Part shown: in pieces, positions 50,622 through 58,703 of the stretch
How positions within the stretch are numbered: position 1 is the first letter of the stretch
Layout of the letters: each line of letters opens with the position of its first letter
Source of the DNA: SVQP01 sp045587385
GTDB lineage: Bacteria; Bacillota; Clostridia; Oscillospirales; CAG-272
Direction: 5' to 3'
Assembly (NCBI GenBank): GCA_045587385.1
Contig: JAZNCE010000124.1
Coordinates: 1 to 64,000, forward strand
Length of the DNA: 64,000 nucleotides
Program-made: the position numbers and the translations under genes
Notes under the pieces: model-generated
Databases searched by the model: none
What the model was told of the DNA's origin: nothing
Seen by the model: the letters and a program-made list of their open reading frames with translations, nothing else

Positions 50622-53366
50622 ATGTCAAACAGGCATGCGTGGCATACTATGGACACGGATCAGATCTGTGAAATACTTGAAACGAATGCCGTAAAGGGTC
50701 TTTCAAGAAAACAAGCTGCAGCACGTGCTAAAAAGCTCAATATTCGCCAACCGGAAGCCCTGCATCCCTTGTTTATTCCTTCAGGGCGTCCGCTTTATAA
50801 AGACCTTGGAAGGCTGATGCTTAATCCCATTACGCTGCTGACGCTTTTTGTTGCCTTGATCACTTGCTTTTTTGAAAAGCAATATGCCTTGGGCGGCATC
50901 ATGATTGCAATATTGCTGATAAATACGCTGCTATGCGCAATTGCCAATACGCAAGCGCGCAACGTATGGAAAAAATTGCAGCTTTATTCCAACCCCATGA
51001 TCAAGGTTGTACGAAGCGGCAAGCTGTATACAACGGATGCGCGCAACGTTCTGCCGGGCGATCTGGTCATCTTGAGCGAGGGCGACGTTTGCCCCGCAGA
51101 TATCAAGCTGGAAAAGGGAAGCCGACTTCGTGTATCGCAATACGTGCTCATGCCCGATCTGAATCAGAAGTTTGATTTAGTTTCAGTTGAGAAATCCGGC
51201 GATCTCGTGTATCCTCCGAACGGGGAAGTATTCCATCCGGATTGCTGCAATATCGTCTATGCCGGTTCCGTCATCCAAGAGGGATTTGCGAGAGGTATTG
51301 CCGTTGAAACGGGTAGCCATACCTATATAGGTGCTTCCAACGGTACGGTGCCCGGCACCAACCAAGCGCAAGAACCCCAAAGCATCTCTTTTATAAAGCG
51401 ATACTTTACGCGTTTTGCAACCGTTCAAGCGATCGTACTGGTGCCTCTGACCGTCCTGCTGACCGTTACAATGCGTCAATCCATGACATTTGCAGAGAGC
51501 TTTCTGACCGCGCTTGCGCTTTGCGCATCAGCCATTGCAGAACACCTTGTGTCCTTAGCGGGTATTGTACATGCCGCAGGCATCAATTCTGCCGCCTCGC
51601 AGCAAAAAAATGCTGCAGTTGCCATTATCAAAAGCAATGAGGCGTCGGACAAGCTGTGTGAAATGACGGATTTGCTTCTGCTGGATTCCTCAGCAATCAG
51701 CGACGGCAAATACCATTTGGAGTCCGTATATGCGTGCGGCAACATCTACAACACGCAAGAGCTCAGAAATACCAACGTTGAACGTCTTGCAACCGATCTC
51801 TATCTGTATCGTACGGCTACCCGTCCAATTGATTCTTCTCATCGAGATGCGTTTGACGCAGGTCTTACTGCGCCAATCGACGCGCTGATCAAGCACGTTA
51901 TCACCGACACGGAAGCAATTGAGTTGATTCGCACCGAGTCCTACGTCTCCTGCGAGGATAACGTATTTACCGTTCACAATAAGCTCAACAGCGGTGAATA
52001 CGTCGTCATGCTTTCTCAGGACGAGCAATTACTCTTGCGCTGCACGCACGTTGCAACGCCTCAGGGGCAAAAACTACTGGATGACAGCGAGCACATCGCG
52101 CTCCGTACGCTTTGCCGCATCTACCGTGAATCAGGATATCGCATTTTGCTGATCGCCACGCAAAAGGACCAATCCGTCGTGTGCATCGGCGTTCTTGCAT
52201 TCTCGCACAAACCCGGATTTCAGTTCTCGGAATGTTGTCGGCAATTGATTGATGGCGGCGTGCGTATTTCGGTCTTCATGCCGGATACTGCTGAAAATTT
52301 GAAAATACTTATGGACAGTGCGCTTATCAGAGACCAATCCACAGACGTTCTGACAGCACAAGCAGCAGTGGCGCAGGGTCTGGATCTGCACGTTGCATAC
52401 GGGAGTTATCGCGCATATCTCGGCTTCTCTGAGACGCAAATCAAGGATTTGATCGTCAAGCTCAAGGAACGAGGGAATCACGTTGCGTCTTATTGCGTCA
52501 GCAACAGTCTGCATGAACTTCACTCCATGGCTGATTTGACCATCACCTGCGATGCAATCGAGTACCGCTCGACCAAGGTTGCTGAATCTTACTACGATAA
52601 AATGCCCGTAGACGGCAGGGATTTCAGCGCACGCGCGTCACAGCACATGAGACGCAGCTCCGGCGTGGTTTTAAGAAGAGCAGGCGACCAGGGCGGCGGA
52701 TTGCACGGAATTCTCACAGGCAGAACGCACGCATTGGCGATTAACTGTAATCTTGCCAACGCTGTCACATACCTGATCACCGTTCAGTTCTTCCGCGCTG
52801 TCTTGCTGATCGTTCCCGCCATGTTTGGAATGCAGATGCTTTCCGCAGTATCTCTTCTGATCGGAGGATTGATCCTGGATACAGCCGCTATTATGCTTTT
52901 TGCTTGGGCAAAACCCGCAGACAGTGCCGTATCTACCTCGTATTCCATTATGAGAAGACTTGAAAAGCCGATCACGTATAACGTAGCTAACGTTGTAAGT
53001 GCGTGTGTCAGTGCTTTATTGGTTTGGTTGAGCTTTGCGTTACTGCAAATTCTCGGCATTGTCGATCTGTCGCAGAGCATGGGTATGGGATTTGTTTCCA
53101 CGTATTTGCTGCAGGGCACCGTATTCGCGGTGACGCTTCACGAATATACCTCAAAAGGGCGCAAGACTCCGCCTTGGTCCTTGATCATATCTGCAGGACT
53201 GTTCGTGCTTTTGCTTGGCGTTTGCATGCTTGTGCCGCCGTTTGCTGCCTTGACGGGATGCAACCATCACTCATTCCTATCTGTCGCAATTACATTCATC
53301 GCACCGCTTATTTATTATTTCACTTATAGAATTTTGACGCTGCGGGGGCTGAATCTGCACAAGTAA
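50622..53366 (+). CDS. P-type ATPase-fold protein lacking catalytic motifs (pseudo-ATPase)
   Basis: The 914-aa protein follows a P2-type ATPase from end to end: N-terminal cytoplasmic region, membrane pair (about 65-115), actuator domain with VLPGDLVILSEGDVCPADIKLEKG (about 143-166), membrane pair (about 255-325), P and N domains, and about six C-terminal membrane segments (about 710-910). Yet the defining motifs are changed. PEGLP reads AEHLV, the phosphorylation motif DKTGT reads DSSAI (D355), TGES is not found, the TGD motif reads MPD, and GDGxND is replaced by a VASYCVSNSLHEL stretch. The frame is intact over 2.7 kb, so it is under selection but probably cannot form a phosphoenzyme. Role unknown: a channel, scaffold or regulator. 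AAAGGAGGG precedes the ATG at 50622. Confidence 0.8.
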   Translation: MSNRHAWHTMDTDQICEILETNAVKGLSRKQAAARAKKLNIRQPEALHPLFIPSGRPLYKDLGRLMLNPITLLTLFVALITCFFEKQYALGGIMIAILLINTLLCAIANTQARNVWKKLQLYSNPMIKVVRSGKLYTTDARNVLPGDLVILSEGDVCPADIKLEKGSRLRVSQYVLMPDLNQKFDLVSVEKSGDLVYPPNGEVFHPDCCNIVYAGSVIQEGFARGIAVETGSHTYIGASNGTVPGTNQAQEPQSISFIKRYFTRFATVQAIVLVPLTVLLTVTMRQSMTFAESFLTALALCASAIAEHLVSLAGIVHAAGINSAASQQKNAAVAIIKSNEASDKLCEMTDLLLLDSSAISDGKYHLESVYACGNIYNTQELRNTNVERLATDLYLYRTATRPIDSSHRDAFDAGLTAPIDALIKHVITDTEAIELIRTESYVSCEDNVFTVHNKLNSGEYVVMLSQDEQLLLRCTHVATPQGQKLLDDSEHIALRTLCRIYRESGYRILLIATQKDQSVVCIGVLAFSHKPGFQFSECCRQLIDGGVRISVFMPDTAENLKILMDSALIRDQSTDVLTAQAAVAQGLDLHVAYGSYRAYLGFSETQIKDLIVKLKERGNHVASYCVSNSLHELHSMADLTITCDAIEYRSTKVAESYYDKMPVDGRDFSARASQHMRRSSGVVLRRAGDQGGGLHGILTGRTHALAINCNLANAVTYLITVQFFRAVLLIVPAMFGMQMLSAVSLLIGGLILDTAAIMLFAWAKPADSAVSTSYSIMRRLEKPITYNVANVVSACVSALLVWLSFALLQILGIVDLSQSMGMGFVSTYLLQGTVFAVTLHEYTSKGRKTPPWSLIISAGLFVLLLGVCMLVPPFAALTGCNHHSFLSVAITFIAPLIYYFTYRILTLRGLNLHK

Positions 53367-53419
53367 ATGATATATTCCACTTCCGTTTCACGTATGATGA
53401 ATGGAAAGGGGAGTGATAT

Positions 53420-53716
53420 ATGATGAAATGCTGCAGTTTTCTTGAGCTTTCCGGCAAGGAAGTCATCAATTTATGTACCGGCGAAAAGCTTGGGCGCATA
53501 TGTGATATTGAAATAAACACCAATGATCGCACGGTGATTTCCGTCGTGATTCCAGGGCATGGCAGCGTGCTCGGATTCGGGAAAGCGACGGAATTGATAA
53601 TTCCTTGGTGCAAAATCGAATGCATTGGAGAAGATGCCATTCTGGTGCGACTGACCGCAGAAGAGTTTTCACACTGTACAGTGCCTAAGAGAAAGCTAAA
53701 ACGAAATTTGTTCTGA
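53420..53716 (+). CDS. YlmC/YmxH family PRC-barrel protein
   Basis: This 98-aa protein is a single PRC-barrel-like domain: SFLELSGKEVINLCTGEKLGRICDIEIN (about residues 5-32), then ELIIPWCKIECIGEDAILVRL. It matches the YlmC/YmxH family, linked to sporulation in Firmicutes. It consists of only the small barrel. Upstream GGGGAG gives the ribosome site; ATG 53420 or 53423 could start. It stands between the pseudo-ATPase and the rpsB promoter. Confidence 0.85.
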   Translation: MMKCCSFLELSGKEVINLCTGEKLGRICDIEINTNDRTVISVVIPGHGSVLGFGKATELIIPWCKIECIGEDAILVRLTAEEFSHCTVPKRKLKRNLF

Positions 53717-53755
53717 AATTAATTGTAAACTATTTGTAAACATTGAATTTATCTA

Positions 53756-53784
53756 TTGCATGTCCATACAAGTTATGGTATAAT
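53756..53784 (+). promoter_or_regulatory. Sigma-A promoter of rpsB-tsf
   Basis: TTGCAT (53756-53761) and TATAAT (53779-53784) with a 17-bp spacer. The start codon of rpsB is at 53936, leaving an mRNA leader of about 145 bases. Confidence 0.8.
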
Positions 53785-53790
53785 ATCTGC

Positions 53791-53935
53791 CGTTGTGTTG
53801 GACAACCAACATGATAATAATAAAATACACACACAGGGAAGGCAGGGTACTACCGGTGTTTCATGCGGCAATAAAAGCCCGGAAATTGATGCGTACCGAA
53901 CGACTCTGTGGTGGAAAAACCGAAGGAGGACTAAA
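53791..53935 (+). promoter_or_regulatory. Structured 5' leader of rpsB
   Basis: The leader has a hairpin at its beginning (TGTTGG-ACAA-CCAACA, 53796-53811) and possible long-range pairs GGTAC (53846-53850) with GTACC (53893-53897) and CCGG (53853-53856) with CCGG (53879-53882). The AAGGAGG site is at 53923-53929. Ribosomal protein leaders are often autoregulatory; whether S2 binds here is unknown. Confidence 0.45.
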
Positions 53936-54679
53936 ATGTCTATCATCACAATCAAGCAGCTCTTGGAAGCAGGTGTACACTTTGGACACCACACCAGAAG
54001 ATGGAACCCCAAAATGCAGGAATACATCTTCACCGAAAGAAACGGCATCTACATCATCGACCTGCAGAAGACCGTTAAGAAGTTTGAGGAAGCTTACGAT
54101 TTCGTTCGCGAGCTCTCTGCAAACGGCGGCACCATGCTGTTCGTTGGTACTAAGAAGCAGGCAGCTGAAGCTATCAAGGAAGAAGCTACCAGATGCGGCA
54201 TGTACTACGTTAACGTTAGATGGCCCGGTGGTATGATGACCAACTTCAAGACCATCAAGAGCTCCATCAATCGTCTGAACAGCCTGACCAAGATGCAGGA
54301 AGACGGCACCTTTGACATGCTTCCCAAGAAGGAAGTTGCTGCAAAGCAGAAGGAAATCTTCGACCTGGAGAAGTCCTACGGCGGTATCAAGACCATGGAC
54401 AGACTGCCTGATGCAGTGTTCATCGTTGACCCCCGCAAGGAAAGAAACGCAGTGCTCGAGGCTAAGAAGCTGGGCATCCCGGTTATCGCTATCGTTGACA
54501 CCAACTGCGATCCCGACGACGCTGACTACGTTATCCCCGGCAATGACGACGCTATCCGCGCTATCAAGCTGATCTCTTCCGTAATCGCTGACGGTATCAT
54601 CGAAGGCAGACAGGGCGAGCAGCTGACCGAGGCAGTAGAGGTTAAGGCTGAGGCTGAGACCGAAGAGGCTGCTGAGTAA
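53936..54679 (+). CDS. rpsB: 30S ribosomal protein S2
   Basis: The 247-aa protein matches S2 throughout: ITIKQLLEAGVHFGHHTRRWNPKM at the N-terminus, YIFTERNGIYIIDLQKT, FVGTKKQA near residue 80 and DTNCDPDDADYVIPGNDDA near 195, with an acidic C-terminal tail. ATG 53936 was chosen since AAGGAGG lies 6 bases upstream. The in-frame extension to 53756 would start inside the promoter. It is cotranscribed with tsf (29-base gap), the near-universal order. Codons are strongly biased. Confidence 0.98.
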   Translation: MSIITIKQLLEAGVHFGHHTRRWNPKMQEYIFTERNGIYIIDLQKTVKKFEEAYDFVRELSANGGTMLFVGTKKQAAEAIKEEATRCGMYYVNVRWPGGMMTNFKTIKSSINRLNSLTKMQEDGTFDMLPKKEVAAKQKEIFDLEKSYGGIKTMDRLPDAVFIVDPRKERNAVLEAKKLGIPVIAIVDTNCDPDDADYVIPGNDDAIRAIKLISSVIADGIIEGRQGEQLTEAVEVKAEAETEEAAE

Positions 54680-54708
54680 TCCCGATCAAAATTTAAGGAG
54701 AATTAAAA

Positions 54709-55632
54709 ATGGCTAACATTACTGCAAAAGACGTTGCAACACTGCGCGCTAAGACCGGTATCGGTATGATGGAGTGCAAGAAGGCACTCGTAGAAGCTGA
54801 CGGCGACATTGATGCCGCTATCAAGATCCTCCGCGAAAAGGGCGAGCTCAAGGCAGAGAGCAAGATGGCTACCAGAATTGCTGCTGACGGTATCGTTGAC
54901 GTTTATACCGAGGGCAACACCACCGCTATGATCGAGGTTAACTCTGAGACCGACTTCGTTGCAAAGAATGCTTCTTTCCAGGAATTCGTTAAGAACCTGC
55001 TCAAGACCATCGTTGCTAACAAGCCCGCAGACGTTGATGCTCTGATGGCATCCGACTACGTTGATGGCACCTGCACCGTTGAGGCTAAGCTCAAGGAGCA
55101 GATCTTCGTTATCGGTGAGAAGCTGAGCATCCGCCGCTTCATGGTTATCGACGGTGTTACCAGCACCTACGTTCACGGCATGGGCTCTATCGGCGTTGTA
55201 ACTCTGTTCGACACCGATTGCGCTGACAAGGAAGGCTTTGCTGAGTTTGCAAGAAACATTTCTCTGCAGATCGGTGCATACGTAACTCCTTACCTTGACA
55301 GACACCACGTTCCCGCATCCGTTATCGAGTCCGAGAAGGAAATTCTCATGGCTCAGATTTCCAACGATCCTACAATGGCTAAGAAGCCCGACGCTATCAA
55401 GGCTAAGATGGTTGAAGGTAGAATTTCCAAGTTCTACGACAACAACTGCCTGGTTGATATGGGCTACATCAAGGACGACGACATGACCGTTGGCCAGTAT
55501 ATCGCTGCTACCGCTAAGGAGCTGGGCGGCTCTATCGCCGTTAAGGCATTCTGGCGTTACGAAAAGGGCGAAGGCATTCAGAAGAGAGAAGAGAACTTCG
55601 CTGACGAAATCGCTAAGCTGACCAACAAATAA
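54709..55632 (+). CDS. tsf: Elongation factor Ts
   Basis: This 307-aa protein has the N-terminal UBA domain (ITAKDVATLRAKTGIGMMECKKALVEADGD) and the catalytic TDFVAKN motif (about residues 83-89), then two core domains. It recycles EF-Tu by releasing GDP. TTAAGGAG precedes the start. A strong terminator at 55651 ends the rpsB-tsf transcript, and pyrH has its own promoter. Confidence 0.98.
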   Translation: MANITAKDVATLRAKTGIGMMECKKALVEADGDIDAAIKILREKGELKAESKMATRIAADGIVDVYTEGNTTAMIEVNSETDFVAKNASFQEFVKNLLKTIVANKPADVDALMASDYVDGTCTVEAKLKEQIFVIGEKLSIRRFMVIDGVTSTYVHGMGSIGVVTLFDTDCADKEGFAEFARNISLQIGAYVTPYLDRHHVPASVIESEKEILMAQISNDPTMAKKPDAIKAKMVEGRISKFYDNNCLVDMGYIKDDDMTVGQYIAATAKELGGSIAVKAFWRYEKGEGIQKREENFADEIAKLTNK

Positions 55633-55650
55633 TATTGGTACTCCAAAATA

Positions 55651-55681
55651 AGGGCACGGTGCAAACCGTGCTCTTGTTTTT
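55651..55681 (+). terminator. Terminator of rpsB-tsf
   Basis: AGGGCACGGT-GCAA-ACCGTGCTCT (55651-55674) is a 10-bp stem followed by TGTTTTTT. Confidence 0.9.
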
Positions 55682-55713
55682 TATCTTTTCTGCAATTAAT
55701 TTACAAATACCTG

Positions 55714-55742
55714 TTTACAAATTCTCAAAAATGTAGTACAAT
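55714..55742 (+). promoter_or_regulatory. Promoter of pyrH-frr
   Basis: TTTACA (55714-55719) and TACAAT (55737-55742) with a 17-bp spacer. A TATAAT at 55751 has no matching -35 box. Confidence 0.65.
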
Positions 55743-55783
55743 ATATTCTGTATAATATTATATCTATTTTGAGGTGATCGCAT

Positions 55784-56503
55784 ATGTCTTCTAAACCCGA
55801 ATATCGCAGAATCGTTCTCAAGCTTTCCGGCGAAGCACTCGCTCCCGCGCAAGCAGGAGAGGGCATTCTGGATTTCAATAAGATCGAACAGGTCGCAGAG
55901 GTAATCAAAAAGTGCCAGGCGCAGGGTGTCCAGGTTGCCGTTATCGTCGGTGCGGGCAATATTTGGCGCGGACGTACCGGTGGTACGATGAATCACTCCA
56001 GAGCCGACCAGATGGGCATGCTTGCTACCACGATCAACGCCATTGCTATTCAGGATACGTTCATCAAAAGCGGTATCGATACCGTGGTCATGACCTCGGT
56101 GGAAATGCATGCATATGCAGAGTACTATACCGCAAGACATGCTGACCGTGCTTTGCACGAAGGCAAGGTCGTCGTATTTGGTTGTGGACTCGGTTGGCCC
56201 TACTTCTCAACCGACACGCCCGCTGTCGTTCGTGCCGCAGAGATCGAGGCGGACGCAGTGCTTATGGCAAAGAACGTGGATTATCTTTACACAGCCGATC
56301 CCAAGAAGGATCCCAATGCCAAGCCGATTTATGATATCACGTATGCAGAAATTCTTGATAAAGGTCTCAAGGCATTTGACATGACCGCTGTCAGCTTCTG
56401 CAAAGAAAACAACATTACCACGTATGGATTTGCTCTGAGCGATCCTGAAAACATCTACAGAGTTGTGATGGGCGAGCAGATCGGAACAAAAATGCATAAC
56501 TAA
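55784..56503 (+). CDS. pyrH: UMP kinase
   Basis: This 239-aa amino-acid-kinase-fold enzyme has RIVLKLSGEALA at the N-terminus, VGAGNIWRGR (about residues 58-67), a D-x-M-G-M-L-A-T block (RADQMGMLATTINA) and KNVDYLYTADPKKDP near 165. It makes UDP from UMP with ATP and is usually inhibited by UTP. GAGGTGATC gives the ribosome site. It is followed after 40 bases by frr, the standard neighbour. Confidence 0.97.
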   Translation: MSSKPEYRRIVLKLSGEALAPAQAGEGILDFNKIEQVAEVIKKCQAQGVQVAVIVGAGNIWRGRTGGTMNHSRADQMGMLATTINAIAIQDTFIKSGIDTVVMTSVEMHAYAEYYTARHADRALHEGKVVVFGCGLGWPYFSTDTPAVVRAAEIEADAVLMAKNVDYLYTADPKKDPNAKPIYDITYAEILDKGLKAFDMTAVSFCKENNITTYGFALSDPENIYRVVMGEQIGTKMHN

Positions 56504-56543
56504 AAAATTATAATTTCTACATACAAAAGAAAGGAACTACATT

Positions 56544-57098
56544 ATGGGTTACAATACCAAAGAATTAGAAGCAAAGCTTCAGAAGAACAACGTTGCATAC
56601 GAAAACAATCTCGAGAACATCCGTGCAAGCCAGGCAAATCCCAAGCTGCTTTCCAGAGTCACTTTTGAATACTACGGCTCTCCCACACCTCTGAATACCA
56701 TGGCAGATATTCGCGTCAGCGATGCAAGAACGCTGACCATTATGCCTTACGATAAGTCCACCCTGAAGGCAATCGAAAAGGCAATCCTTGCTTCCGATAT
56801 CGGCATTACCCCCAACAATGACGGTCAGGCTATCCGCCTTGTATTCCCGCAGCTGACCCAGGATCGCAGAAAGGAACTTTCCAAGCAGATTTCCAAGATG
56901 GGCGAGGATGCTAAGGTTTCCGCTCGTATGATCCGTAAGAATGCAAATGACGAGATCAAGCAGCTCAAGAAGGACAACCTTCTGACCGAGGACGACGAAG
57001 AGAACGCAAAGAAGAAGGTTCAGGATCTGACCGATAAGTACATCAAGCAGATCGACGTGATCACCGATAAGAAGATTGCCGATATCATGGCAGTATAA
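56544..57098 (+). CDS. frr: Ribosome recycling factor
   Basis: This 184-aa protein matches RRF: VTFEYYGSPTPLNTMADIRVSDARTLTIMPYDKS in domain II, IRLVFPQLTQDRRKELSKQISKMGEDAKVSARMIRKNAND in the coiled-coil, and a C-terminal helix. It splits post-termination ribosomes with EF-G. AAGGAAC lies upstream of the ATG. A terminator follows directly. Confidence 0.98.
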   Translation: MGYNTKELEAKLQKNNVAYENNLENIRASQANPKLLSRVTFEYYGSPTPLNTMADIRVSDARTLTIMPYDKSTLKAIEKAILASDIGITPNNDGQAIRLVFPQLTQDRRKELSKQISKMGEDAKVSARMIRKNANDEIKQLKKDNLLTEDDEENAKKKVQDLTDKYIKQIDVITDKKIADIMAV

Positions 57099-57104
57099 CA
57101 ATAC

Positions 57105-57128
57105 GGCGGGTCTGCTGACCCGCCTTTT
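57105..57128 (+). terminator. Terminator after frr
   Basis: GGCGGGTC-TGCT-GACCCGCC (57105-57124) followed by TTTTG. It may be partial, because no promoter is visible between it and uppS. Confidence 0.8.
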
Positions 57129-57145
57129 GTTGGATAAGGATATTT

Positions 57146-57859
57146 ATGATTGACAATAAAACAAACGAGCCAAGACAAGCATATTGTGGTCTGCGTCATA
57201 TTGCATTTATTATGGACGGTAACGGCAGGTGGGCAAAAAAGCGCGGAATGCCGCGCACCTATGGTCATAAGGAAGGCGTAAAAACCTTTGAATCTATTGC
57301 TGATTACTGCGCACAAATCGGTTTGGAAGCGGTCACAGTGTACGCTTTTTCCACCGAAAATTGGAAGCGCCCTAAGGACGAGGTCGATGCGCTGATGAAG
57401 CTGGTGGAGCAATACCTCGATGACTTTGCAAAAAAAGCAGCATCGATGTCCGTTGAACTGCATATGATCGGTGATATGTCTGTTTTCCCACAGTCCTTGC
57501 AAGATAAGATAACAAACGTAGAAAAGCTGTCTGCAGGCAAGCCCTGCAAGCTTTGCGTTGCTTTCAATTACGGCGGGCGCGATGAGATCGTTCATGCATG
57601 CAATACTTTGATCAAGCAAGGTAAGCAACAAATCACAGAGCAGGATATCATTAATAATTTGTATACCGCTGACGTACCGGATCCCGATCTGATCGTCAGA
57701 ACAGGCGGTGAGATGCGTCTTTCCAATTTTCTTTTGTGGCAAGCCGCATACGCCGAATTTTACGCAACCGAAAAGCTTTGGCCCGATATGAAGCCGGAAG
57801 ATGTTGATTTGGCGATAGAGGCTTTCAACAAAAGATCCAGACGCTTTGGCGGTATTTAA
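57146..57859 (+). CDS. uppS: Isoprenyl (undecaprenyl) diphosphate synthase
   Basis: This 237-aa cis-prenyltransferase has HIAFIMDGNGRWAKKRGMPRTYGHKEGV (about residues 13-40, catalytic Asp in MDGNGRW), TVYAFSTENWKRP and the C-terminal DLIVRTGGEMRLSNFLLWQAAYAEF. It builds the C55 lipid carrier for peptidoglycan. It leads the envelope/isoprenoid run uppS-cdsA-dxr-rseP-ispG. Confidence 0.97.
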   Translation: MIDNKTNEPRQAYCGLRHIAFIMDGNGRWAKKRGMPRTYGHKEGVKTFESIADYCAQIGLEAVTVYAFSTENWKRPKDEVDALMKLVEQYLDDFAKKAASMSVELHMIGDMSVFPQSLQDKITNVEKLSAGKPCKLCVAFNYGGRDEIVHACNTLIKQGKQQITEQDIINNLYTADVPDPDLIVRTGGEMRLSNFLLWQAAYAEFYATEKLWPDMKPEDVDLAIEAFNKRSRRFGGI

Positions 57860-57875
57860 CTTTTGAGAGGTAATT

Positions 57876-58703
57876 ATGATAGTCAGAATTATATCAGCAA
57901 TTGTAGCATTGTTGATTCTGTTACCCATACTTTGGTTTTCCGATTCTTTTCTGCTGCCTTTCGCGGCAGCAATCGTTGCGATCATCAGTCTTTATGAAAT
58001 GTTTGGTTGCTTAAAGGTCAAGCGCAATCTTTGGATCAGCGTTCCGTTTTATCTGGTTGCCGCATTTGCGCCCTTTGCAATGCGCTACATGCAGGATCGC
58101 AAGCTCATGCTTGCTTGTTATGCGGCATGCATTGGCGTACTGGCGTTAATTATGCTGACAGCAAGCGTCTTTTCCCACAGAAAGCTACCGACTTCCCAAA
58201 CTGCATCTGCTTACATGACGGCAATGTACATTATCGCTGCTTTTACGTCTATCGTGTACGTCAGAGATTCCAGCGATAAAGGTCAGTTTTTACTTATCAT
58301 GATGTTTGCCGCACCGTGGATAACCGATACCTTCGCGTATTTCTTTGGCAGGGCATTCGGTAAACACAAGCTAATTCCCGACGTCAGCCCTAAGAAAACG
58401 ATCGAAGGAAGCGTAGCGGGAATTATCTGTTGTACTCTGGTCATTCTTGGTTACGCATTCGTATGCTCGCGTGTTTGGGGCGTACAGTGCAACTATGCCA
58501 TTTTGGCTGCATTGGGCGTATTGCTGTCAATTGTTGGACAAATCGGTGATCTTGCTATGTCCGTGATTAAAAGAGAATATAACATCAAAGACTATGGAAA
58601 GATCATGCCCGGTCACGGTGGTGCATTGGATAGATTTGACTCTGTTCTTGCTGTCGCCATCGTTCTTGCTGCAGCAGAGATCTTCGTTGACGTTTTCGCA
58701 TGA
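57876..58703 (+). CDS. cdsA: Phosphatidate cytidylyltransferase
   Basis: This 275-aa membrane protein has about seven to eight hydrophobic segments. It carries the CdsA signatures GRAFGKHKLIPDVSPKKTIEGSVAG (about residues 162-186) and SVIKREYNIKDYGKIMPGHGGALDRFDS near the C-terminus. It makes CDP-diacylglycerol for phospholipid synthesis. GAGAGG lies upstream of the ATG. The stop overlaps dxr by 4 bases. Confidence 0.96.
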   Translation: MIVRIISAIVALLILLPILWFSDSFLLPFAAAIVAIISLYEMFGCLKVKRNLWISVPFYLVAAFAPFAMRYMQDRKLMLACYAACIGVLALIMLTASVFSHRKLPTSQTASAYMTAMYIIAAFTSIVYVRDSSDKGQFLLIMMFAAPWITDTFAYFFGRAFGKHKLIPDVSPKKTIEGSVAGIICCTLVILGYAFVCSRVWGVQCNYAILAALGVLLSIVGQIGDLAMSVIKREYNIKDYGKIMPGHGGALDRFDSVLAVAIVLAAAEIFVDVFA

